Assembly: GCA_014377915.1 (NCBI GenBank)
Contig: JACMOT010000222.1
Coordinates: 1 to 14,215, forward strand
Direction of reading: 5' to 3'
Length of the DNA: 14,215 nucleotides
From: Tardiphaga sp.
GTDB taxonomy: Bacteria; Pseudomonadota; Alphaproteobacteria; Rhizobiales; Xanthobacteraceae
Of this stretch, positions 1 through 5,770 are shown one piece after another (the first letter of the stretch is position 1; each line of letters begins with the position of its first letter). The translations under genes and the position numbers were made by a program. Under the pieces are notes generated by a model that did not search any database, was not told the DNA's origin, and saw only the letters and a program-made list of their open reading frames with translations.

Positions 1-936
1 CGCGAGCCGGAATTCCAGGGCCAGACCAAGGACCGCCTCGCGACCGCGGAGGCCCAGCGCATCGTCGAACAGGCGATCAAGGACCCGTTCGACCACTGGC
101 TATCCGGCAATCCGCTGCAGGCCAACAAGCTGCTGGACTTCGTGCTGGAGCGGGCCGACGAGCGGTTGCGGCGCCGCGCCGAGAAGGAAATCTCGCGCAA
201 GACCGCGGTGAAGAAACTGCGCCTGCCCGGCAAGCTCGCCGACTGCACCAATACGGCTGCCGAAGGCTCCGAACTGTTCATTGTCGAGGGCGACTCGGCC
301 GGTGGCAGCGCCAAGCAGGCGCGTGACCGCAAGACCCAGGCCATCCTCCCGCTGCGCGGCAAGATCCTCAACGTCGCCTCCGCCACCAAGGAGAAGTTGA
401 CCGCCAATGCGCAGCTCTCCGACCTGATGCAGGCGATCGGCTGCGGCATCGGTCCGCAGTATCGCGAAGAGGATTTGCGCTACTCCAAGATCATCATCAT
501 GACCGACGCCGACGTCGACGGCGCGCATATCGCCTCGTTGCTGATCACCTTCTTCTACCGCCAGACCCCGCGACTGATCGACGAAGGTCATCTCTATCTG
601 GCGGTGCCGCCGCTGTACCGCATGACGCATGGTTCCAAGACCGTGTACGCCCGCGACGATGCGCATAAGGAGCAGTTGCTCAAAAGCGAGTTCAACGCCA
701 ATGCCAAGGTCGATGTCGGCCGCTTCAAAGGCCTTGGCGAGATGATGCCAGCGCAGTTGAAGGAGACCACGATGGACCCGTCGAAGCGCACCATGCTGCG
801 GGTCGTGCTGCTGGCCGACGACCGCGAAGGTACCGCGGATTCGGTCGAACGCCTGATGGGCACCAAGGCCGAAGCGCGATTTGCCTTCATCTCGGACAAG
901 GCCGAATTCGCCAGCGAAGATCTGCTCGACGTCTAG
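1..936 (+). CDS. parE: DNA topoisomerase IV subunit B, C-terminal part (5' end outside window)
   Basis: The reading frame is open from the first base, so the start lies upstream; 311 residues are visible, about the last half of the protein. ParE is the ATPase subunit of topoisomerase IV, which unlinks daughter chromosomes together with ParC in the cytoplasm. Seen: the fragment opens with PEFQGQTKDRL, then a TOPRIM domain with EGDSAGGSA from residue 96 of the fragment and the metal-binding DADVDG at 169-174. The C-terminal block RFKGLGEMMPAQLKETTMDP follows. The forms RFKGLGEMMP and AKQARDRKTQAILPLRGKILN fit ParE better than GyrB by family knowledge, and the short end after that block fits both. 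An upstream-looking GTG at 142 is internal, not the start. The gene ends 86 bases before the catalase relic and no clear terminator is seen. Confidence 0.93.
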   Translation, partial: REPEFQGQTKDRLATAEAQRIVEQAIKDPFDHWLSGNPLQANKLLDFVLERADERLRRRAEKEISRKTAVKKLRLPGKLADCTNTAAEGSELFIVEGDSAGGSAKQARDRKTQAILPLRGKILNVASATKEKLTANAQLSDLMQAIGCGIGPQYREEDLRYSKIIIMTDADVDGAHIASLLITFFYRQTPRLIDEGHLYLAVPPLYRMTHGSKTVYARDDAHKEQLLKSEFNANAKVDVGRFKGLGEMMPAQLKETTMDPSKRTMLRVVLLADDREGTADSVERLMGTKAEARFAFISDKAEFASEDLLDV

Positions 937-1011
937 TGTCGGGCGGCAAATCGCTGGCTGGTCCACATGTAGTCCGGACGATTTCCGACCCGCCGGAACT
1001 CAAATCATCAT

Positions 1012-1015
1012 GGAG
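1012..1015 (+). promoter_or_regulatory. Relic ribosome binding site of the catalase pseudogene
   Basis: GGAG lies 7 bases before an ATG at 1023 that opens a short frame reading MPQRDKGIPV and then hits a TAG at 1053. The spacing is good, which supports 1023 as the ancestral katE start. Inference: this is a leftover signal; it would now yield only a 10-residue peptide. Confidence 0.55.
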
Positions 1016-1022
1016 TATTGGA

Positions 1023-1887
1023 ATGCCGCAACGCGATAAAGGCATTCCAGTATAGCCAGGAAAACCACCGGCTTTGTCGGCAAGGCGAAGATTCACGACC
1101 AGACTTTGCAGCGCGGCGAAGGCGGCGAGCTGATTCAGCACGCCGATTCCAGTACCCGTCTGCTGACGACTGCCCACGGTTGCCCCTCGCCGACGGCCAG
1201 AATTCCGCCGCGCTGACCTTCGAACTCAGCAAGGTAAAGATTCCGGCGATCCGCGAGCGGATGGTGTCGCATTTGCTCAAAATCGAGGAAGGGCTCGCCA
1301 ACAGGGTGGCGACCCTGCTCGGCATCAAGAAGATGCCAAAACCGGCCGACGCCGCGATCGCGACGCGGCAGGACCTTGCGCCCTCGCCCGCTTTGAGCAT
1401 CGTCGAGCGAGGCCCGAACAGCTTCAAGGGACGCCAGCTCGGCATTGTGGTCACCGATGGCACCGACGCCGAGGTGCTTATTTCCCTGCAGGCGGCGCTG
1501 GCCAAGAAAGGCGCCGTGTGCGAGATCATCGCGCCAAAGGTCGGCGACGTCGAGGCCAGCGATGGCAGCTGGATCGAAGCCGATCAAATGATTGATGGCG
1601 GACCTTCGGTCCTGTACGACGCGGTTGCCTTGTTGCCGTCGGCGGCGGGCATCGACGATCTGCTCGCGGAATCCACGGCGCGGAATTTTGTCGCCGACGC
1701 GTTTGCGCATCGCAGATCCATCGGCTACGCCGAGGCCGCCACACCATTCTTCGCCAAGGCCGGCATCTACGATTCGCTCGATAAGGGTGTGATTGCTCTT
1801 AACGGCCCCAACGATATCGCGGCTTTCGTGGATCAACTCGGCCAGTTCCGCCTGTGGTGCCGCGAACCGAGCGTGAAGGCGCGCTGA
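1023..1887 (+). pseudogene. katE: Large-subunit (clade 2, HPII-type) catalase, degenerate remnant
   Basis: Large catalases break down hydrogen peroxide and have a heme core followed by a C-terminal DJ-1/PfpI-like domain. Here three frames hold pieces in order. ATG 1023 reads MPQRDKGIPV and stops at 1053. From about 1061 the next frame reads KTTGFVGKAKIHDQTL, then GGELIQHADSSTRLLTTAHG, like the family's N-terminal tail. A one-base shift near 1180 leads into PLADGQNS, the start of the conserved QNS block. The sequence then jumps at about 1204 to ALTFELSKVKIPAIRERMVSHLL, which in intact enzymes lies roughly 450 residues further on. The rest runs unbroken to 1887 and includes PSPALSIVERGPNSFKGR, LGIVVTDGTDAEVL, DGSWIEADQMIDGGPS and ARNFVADAFAH. 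The distal His, Asn and proximal Tyr of the heme pocket are all absent. A TTG at 1018 opens a 289-codon frame through the C-terminal part, but its first 55 or so residues are out-of-frame translation. A sequencing or assembly error could explain the frameshifts but not the deletion. Confidence 0.88.
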
Positions 1888-1962
1888 TCACCGCACTTCG
1901 GCCTCGGCCATCATGGTCGAGTCCGGATTGAAACCTGACATCTAGAAACCCGTACCTGCCCT

Positions 1963-2148
1963 ATGCGCATCCCCTTCCTGACCCTCGGTCTTCTCGCTTT
2001 CGCCATTGGCCTGCTCTGGATTGGCCAGGGCACCGGTCTGGTGGGCTGGCCCCGTTCCAGCTTCATGATCAGCCAGATGCAGTGGGCCTATTATGGCGCC
2101 GGGCTCGCCGCCGTTGGACTTGTGCTGATGTGGCTCAGCCGCCGCTGA
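1963..2148 (+). CDS. Small two-helix membrane protein, function unknown
   Basis: I do not recognise a named family. The 61-residue product starts MRIPFLTLGLLAFAIGLLWIG, whose hydrophobic run (about residues 4-22) should span the membrane. A polar and aromatic middle (GWPRSSFMISQMQWAYY) follows, then a second hydrophobic segment at about 40-58 ending in the positive tail SRR. This is a hairpin of two inner-membrane helices with a short loop. The ATG at 1963 is the only sensible start, though no strong Shine-Dalgarno is visible. The gene sits 75 bases after the catalase relic and 88 bases before the SDR start on the same strand, so it may share a transcript with the SDR gene. The balance of hydrophobic and charged residues makes chance coding unlikely. 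Confidence 0.65.
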   Translation: MRIPFLTLGLLAFAIGLLWIGQGTGLVGWPRSSFMISQMQWAYYGAGLAAVGLVLMWLSRR

Positions 2149-2236
2149 GCTCCGCCCCTTCCATCGCCCTCCTCGTCTTGCGATGGTCCATCCCGTGCCC
2201 GTGAATATCAGGCTGCCATTCAACGGGACGGAATTC

Positions 2237-3004
2237 ATGACCAAACTGTTCGACCTCTCCGGCCGCGTTGCGATCGTCACCGGCGGCAATGGCGGCATCG
2301 GCCTTGGCATGGCGCGCGGGTTGGCAGCGGCCGGCGCCTCCATCGTGGTGGTCGGACGCAACACAGCCAAGTCGGAGGCGGCCGTCGCCGAATTGACGCA
2401 GGCGGGATGCAAGGCGATCAGCCTCACCGCAGATGTCACCGACCCGGTCGCCGTTGAAGCGATAATGGCACGAACCGAGAGCAAATTTGGCCGCATCGAC
2501 ATCCTCGTCAACAATGCCGGCATGAGCATCCGTAAGCCACCGCACGAACTTGCGCTCGACGAATGGAACATGGTGTTGACCACCAACCTGACCAGCGCCT
2601 TCCTGTGCTCGCAGGCGGCGCACGCGGCGATGAAGCGCGCGGGCGGTGGCAAGATCATCAATATCGGCTCGATGATGTCGATCTTCGGCACCAGCTTCGC
2701 ACCGGCCTACGCCGCCAGCAAGGGCGGCATCGTGCAGTTCACCCGCTCCTGCGCGGTGGCCTGGGCGCTTGACAACATCCAGTGCAACGCCATCCTGCCT
2801 GGCTGGATCGATACCGAGCTGACGCAGACTGCGCGGCGACAAGTCGATGGTCTGCACGACAAGGTGCTGGCGCGCACGCCGGCGGCGCGCTGGGGCGCGG
2901 CGGAGGATTTCGCGGGCATCGCGGTATTTCTCGGCTCCGCCGCGTCGGATTTTGTCACCGGCACCGCGATCCCCGTCGATGGCGGCTTTTCGGTGCAGGG
3001 ATAG
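2237..3004 (+). CDS. Short-chain dehydrogenase/reductase (SDR), classical type
   Basis: This is a 255-residue classical SDR, a cytoplasmic NAD(P)-dependent oxidoreductase; length and motifs are typical. Seen: the Rossmann motif TGGNGGIG at 15-22, NNAG at 92-95, catalytic Asn 117, Ser 145 in INIGSMMS, and Tyr 158 / Lys 162 in YAASK. The C-terminal block FVTGTAIPVDGGFSVQG is the usual substrate-pocket end of FabG-like and gluconate/2-deoxygluconate dehydrogenase-like SDRs. An Arg (RN at 41-42) after the second strand suggests that NADP is possible. The ATG at 2237 is chosen because MTKLFDLSGRVAIVTGG is the normal start for this family and a weak GGGACGG precedes it; the ATG at 2183 would add 18 unusual residues. 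The substrate cannot be read from sequence. It converges with the monooxygenase-like gene that ends at 3151. Confidence 0.92.
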   Translation: MTKLFDLSGRVAIVTGGNGGIGLGMARGLAAAGASIVVVGRNTAKSEAAVAELTQAGCKAISLTADVTDPVAVEAIMARTESKFGRIDILVNNAGMSIRKPPHELALDEWNMVLTTNLTSAFLCSQAAHAAMKRAGGGKIINIGSMMSIFGTSFAPAYAASKGGIVQFTRSCAVAWALDNIQCNAILPGWIDTELTQTARRQVDGLHDKVLARTPAARWGAAEDFAGIAVFLGSAASDFVTGTAIPVDGGFSVQG

Positions 3005-3150
3005 GCCTTTCGCCAAGTCTTCTTTCACACGCGAAAAAGCCCAAAGCGACCCTTCAGGTTACACGACAGGAAGCTTGCATCCTTGAACCTCACACAGGCC
3101 GCTTAAGAACCCGAGCCGCGTAACCACGACTGCGCGCTTCGGAAGCCGTG

Positions 3151-4419
3151 CTATCGTGCCTCCGGCAATGCCGATCCCGATGGCGATCGCACATGCTCGG
3201 GGCGTATGCCCATGCCGATCAAACGGCCGAATAGTCGCTGCAGAAGCGGCATGGTATTGAGCAGCCGGATGATGGTCGGTGGTCGCAACTCAGCCTGCAG
3301 CGCACGGCGGATAATCCGGTTCTGGATCTGGACCTGCGCCGCCTGAATGACCGTGGCCGGAAACAGCCGGCGCTGCCGCACGGCCTCCAGGTCGTCGTCG
3401 GTGACAGCGTTGCGTCGCAGCTTGTCCGCCAGAATATTGGCCGTCGCCACCGCATCCTGGATCGCGAGATTGATGCCGACGCCGCCGACCGGTGACATCG
3501 CATGCGCGGCGTCGCCGATACACAGCAGACCACCGGTCGACCATTTGCGCAGGCGATCGATGGTGACGGTCAGCAGCTTGACGTCGTCCCAACTGGTAAC
3601 GTCGTCAATATGGTCGGCCAGCGCCGGCACCATCTCGACCACGGCGTCGCGAAACGCCGGCAGGCCGCGGGCTTTCAACGCATCGACCTGGCCCTTCGCA
3701 ATGATGTAGGCGCATTGCCAGTAATCGCCGCGATCAATGGTCACCATCAGCCGGCCCATCGCGGCATGGAGGAAGGCCGGATCGCCAGCCCCGGTCCTGG
3801 CGATGCGGAACCACAGCACGTCAATCGGCGCGCCGATATCCTCGACCATGAGCCCCGCGAGATCGCGCAGCCGCGAATGCCGGCCATCGCAGCCAATGGT
3901 CAAATCGGCGGCAATATGAATGTCACCGTCCTGGGTACGCGCCACTACGCCGGTGACACGCCCCTCACTTCGAAGGAGATCCACGGCTTCGGTATTTCGC
4001 ATGATGGCGAGGCTAGGAAAGGCTGAACCTTGCGCCGCCATGAAATCGAGAAATTCCCATTGCGGCATGAAAGCAATGTAAGGCGCCGGGGCGTTCACCC
4101 GCGTCAGATCGGCGATCCGAAACATGGCGCCTCCGAACTCGCCGCTGAGCCGATCAACCTTCTGGTGCGGTCGCTTGAGAAAGTCCGGCAGCAGGCCGAG
4201 TTCGTGCATCACCATCATGGTCGACGGGTGCACGGTATCACCACGAAAATCGCGCAGGAAGTCGGCGTGTTTTTCCAGCACCAGCGTATCGATGCCGGCG
4301 CGCCCCAGCAGGTAGCCCAGCATCATTCCCGCCGGGCCGCCGCCAACGATACAGCAACGGGTGGTCAGGCGACGGGGCGGTTTCGGATCAGGCTCGTGGA
4401 CTTCCATGACAGGTCTCAT
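3151..4419 (-). CDS. FAD-dependent oxidoreductase, class A flavoprotein monooxygenase-like
   Basis: The 422-residue product has the three fingerprints of the PHBH-type flavin monooxygenases (FAD_binding_3). These are the dinucleotide-binding VGGGPAG at 25-31, the DG motif GCDGRHSRLR at 176-185, and the flavin ribityl-binding GDAAHAMSP at 302-310 followed by GGVGINLAIQDA. Such enzymes use NAD(P)H and oxygen to hydroxylate aromatic or other small substrates in the cytoplasm. The C-terminal third is Arg-rich and has no second domain. The ATG at 4419 has GAAGG 9 bases upstream; a second ATG at 4407 (MEVHEPD) is an alternative. It is transcribed away from the exported protein gene at 4670, with about 250 bases between them, and converges with the SDR gene. 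The neighbours do not reveal a substrate, and no pathway can be named. Confidence 0.9.
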   Translation of the reverse strand: MRPVMEVHEPDPKPPRRLTTRCCIVGGGPAGMMLGYLLGRAGIDTLVLEKHADFLRDFRGDTVHPSTMMVMHELGLLPDFLKRPHQKVDRLSGEFGGAMFRIADLTRVNAPAPYIAFMPQWEFLDFMAAQGSAFPSLAIMRNTEAVDLLRSEGRVTGVVARTQDGDIHIAADLTIGCDGRHSRLRDLAGLMVEDIGAPIDVLWFRIARTGAGDPAFLHAAMGRLMVTIDRGDYWQCAYIIAKGQVDALKARGLPAFRDAVVEMVPALADHIDDVTSWDDVKLLTVTIDRLRKWSTGGLLCIGDAAHAMSPVGGVGINLAIQDAVATANILADKLRRNAVTDDDLEAVRQRRLFPATVIQAAQVQIQNRIIRRALQAELRPPTIIRLLNTMPLLQRLFGRLIGMGIRPEHVRSPSGSALPEAR

Positions 4420-4657
4420 GCTTTGCCACCTTCATCGCCGGAATTCGAAATCCCGGATACGCTACCAGCGCTGAAAAAGAGTTCAATGACTACGGATTTG
4501 GTCGCGTTGCGCGGCGATATCGGCCCTATATGCGGAAGCTCCCGGCCCCGGCTCTCACCCTGAAGTGATCGAAGCGGTTTCTGACAATTTGGATTTTGCA
4601 TCCGTAACCGGCAATAGAGTTTGCCATGAACGCGCGACATCGTGCGATTCGGAATAC

Positions 4658-4662
4658 GGGAG
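4658..4662 (+). promoter_or_regulatory. Ribosome binding site that selects the GTG start at 4670
   Basis: GGGAG lies 7 bases before GTG 4670. It favours this start over the upstream in-frame GTG at 4565, whose 35 extra residues contain several Cys and charged residues and would bury the signal peptide. Confidence 0.7.
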
Positions 4663-4669
4663 CCTAATT

Positions 4670-5005
4670 GTGAGAACACTGTTCCGAGCATCCGCCGCGC
4701 TGTTGATGACGACGGTCATCGCCGCGGCCCAGGCCCCCGTCGCCGCCCCCGAATCGGCCAGTGAAAGCGCGCCGCCTGCCCGCGGCGCCGCAGCCGTGCG
4801 CAAGCCAGCGGCCATACGGCCAGCTGCGGTGGCCACCCGTCCGCTTGCCGCCTTGGAGATCACCCAGATAGTCGGCATCCGGCAGGTCGATCCCACCACC
4901 TACGAAATCGACGCCAAGACCCAGACCGGCGCGGCCGTGAACCTGCGCATGAACGTGTTCGTCATGCAGGACCTCGGCCGCCAGCTCGGCACTTACGGTA
5001 AGTAA
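4670..5005 (+). CDS. Small exported protein with conserved-looking C-terminal domain, function unknown
   Basis: No named family is recognised. From GTG 4670 the product has 111 residues. Residues 1-22 (MRTLFRASAALLMTTVIAAAQA) form a clear Sec signal peptide with a positive start, a hydrophobic core and an AQA cleavage site. Next comes a low-complexity linker of Ala, Pro, Arg and Ser to about residue 63. A compact C-terminal part of about 48 residues follows (LEITQIVGIRQVDPTTYEIDAKT, then VNLRMNVFVMQDLGRQLGTYGK) with alternating hydrophobic residues that suggest a small beta fold. This fits a periplasmic protein with a disordered Pro/Ala tether. It has no cysteine after the signal, so it is not a lipoprotein by this start. 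It lies 96 bases before another exported protein gene on the same strand, and the two may be cotranscribed. Confidence 0.72.
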   Translation: MRTLFRASAALLMTTVIAAAQAPVAAPESASESAPPARGAAAVRKPAAIRPAAVATRPLAALEITQIVGIRQVDPTTYEIDAKTQTGAAVNLRMNVFVMQDLGRQLGTYGK

Positions 5006-5101
5006 CACGACCGGCGGGCTCTCGTTCCGACACGACAGGCGGCGGCCGGAATCGTTGATGCTCGCCATCTCCACGTCATCCCTTCATAGAAGCGACCTGA
5101 G

Positions 5102-5392
5102 ATGAGAAAGACCATCGTGATCGCCGCGTTGCTTTGTGCGGCACCTGTCCTTGCGCAAACCACCGCTCCGATGGGGGGGCGCACGCCGGCCGCCATCCAT
5201 GACGGCTTGCTGGCCTGCCTTCGCATCGCGGACGGGACCAGCGGTCGCCTGAGCTGCTATGATACGCTGATCGCCTCGACACCGAAGGACAGACCGCCCT
5301 CGGCACGGGACGTCGCGAGCTGCCGGTTCTATACGGAGCAGGACGAGAGGCTGTCCTGTTTCAATGATTTTGCCGAGAGCATCCCTCGTTAA
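5102..5392 (+). CDS. Small periplasmic protein with two Cys-pair repeats, function unknown
   Basis: The product has 96 residues. Residues 1-19 (MRKTIVIAALLCAAPVLAQ) look like a signal peptide. The mature part holds two copies of one motif: CLRIADGTSGRLSCYDTL with Cys 39 and Cys 52, and CRFYTEQDERLSCFNDF with Cys 74 and Cys 86. Each copy has a Cys, 11 or 12 residues, then RLSC followed by an aromatic residue and D or N. RLxCYD motifs recur in small periplasmic proteobacterial proteins, including N-terminal parts of some secretion-associated proteins, but I cannot assign this one. Each pair could form a disulfide in the periplasm (inference). The ATG at 5102 has only a weak purine stretch upstream. 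The gene is followed by the rhlE leader. Confidence 0.7.
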   Translation: MRKTIVIAALLCAAPVLAQTTAPMGGRTPAAIHDGLLACLRIADGTSGRLSCYDTLIASTPKDRPPSARDVASCRFYTEQDERLSCFNDFAESIPR

Positions 5393-5449
5393 TACCGCCG
5401 ATGAGGGTCATCTGCGCCGGCGACGACCATAACCAAGCTTCACCCGCTT

Positions 5450-5471
5450 GCGTCAACTTAGCGTTTGACGC
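5450..5471. repeat. Inverted repeat GCGTCAA / TTGACGC, possible operator or hairpin
   Basis: A perfect 7-bp inverted repeat with an 8-base spacer lies 57 bases after the stop at 5392 and 59 bases before the rhlE -35 box. No T-tract follows, so it is a poor intrinsic terminator. It could be an operator half-site pair or chance. Confidence 0.3.
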
Positions 5472-5530
5472 GTTTCGGCGGCCATTCCCCGAAATCATTA
5501 GGCTTTTTCGTGCCCATCGGGGTTTACGCA

Positions 5531-5558
5531 TTGACTTTGCAGGTTTCCCCCCTATCTT
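5531..5558 (+). promoter_or_regulatory. Sigma-70-type promoter for rhlE
   Basis: TTGACT at 5531-5536 and TATCTT at 5553-5558 are separated by 16 bases. This is close to the housekeeping promoter pattern of alphaproteobacteria. Transcription would start near 5565, about 205 bases before the rhlE ATG. It is the best promoter match I can see on the + strand of this window. Confidence 0.6.
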
Positions 5559-5575
5559 CCGCCTCGACGCGGCCC

Positions 5576-5594
5576 GGTATCGAAACGCGATACC
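5576..5594 (+). promoter_or_regulatory. Hairpin near the 5' end of the predicted rhlE leader
   Basis: GGTATCG at 5576-5582 pairs perfectly with CGATACC at 5588-5594 around a 5-base loop. If the promoter call is right, this stem forms about 11 nucleotides into the transcript, where it could protect the 5' end of the mRNA or act as a substrate for the helicase itself. Confidence 0.4.
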
Positions 5595-5705
5595 TCGAGT
5601 AAGCCGCCTGTCTGCGCCCTGACATCCCCGTGCAATCTAGCTTGCCGCTCCGGGGTTGAGCGCGACAGTGTTTTCCGTGAATCCAAGCGGCGGTTTCTTC
5701 CAGAG

Positions 5706-5752
5706 GCATGGTCCCGAAAAGTGGTCTTTCCGGTTTTCGGCCGAGATCATGC
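5706..5752. repeat. Palindromic intergenic repeat (CCCGAAAAGTGG / CCGGTTTTCGG type)
   Basis: The element starts GCATGGTCCCGAAAAGTGG and ends CCGGTTTTCGGCCGAGATCATGC, so its ends form an imperfect inverted repeat with a TCTTT centre. It closely resembles a palindrome that I recall as scattered through intergenic DNA of Bradyrhizobium and related Rhizobiales; this is from memory. It ends 18 bases before the rhlE ATG. Reading through it gives MVPKSGLSGFRPRS, a false N-terminal extension of RhlE that starts at GTG 5708. Confidence 0.75.
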
Positions 5753-5770
5753 CCGCATAACAGAGGCTCA

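Larger units (their letters stand above)
5393..5770 (+). promoter_or_regulatory. 378-base non-coding region: rhlE promoter and long structured leader
   Basis: I find no convincing gene here. A 73-codon frame at 5401-5622 has no family resemblance and no good ribosome binding site, and it runs across the promoter. The region contains an inverted repeat (5450-5471), a promoter (5531-5558), a 7-bp hairpin (5576-5594), a weaker pairing of CCCCG at 5627-5631 with CGGGG at 5652-5656, and a palindromic repeat (5706-5752) just before the rhlE start. If transcription begins near 5565, the rhlE leader is about 205 nucleotides. Long leaders are known for some DEAD-box helicase mRNAs that are cold-induced or autoregulated; applying that here is inference. 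Confidence 0.5.

Noticed and set aside
100..966. A 288-codon open frame on the - strand opposite parE
   Set aside because: It mirrors the codon pattern of the clear parE frame in GC-rich DNA and its product has no recognisable motif.
3005..3150. An intrinsic terminator between the convergent SDR and monooxygenase genes
   Set aside because: I could not find a stem followed by a T-tract on either strand in these 146 bases.
5401..5622. A possible 73-residue gene before rhlE
   Set aside because: It runs through the predicted promoter, has no ribosome binding site, and its product has no recognisable features.
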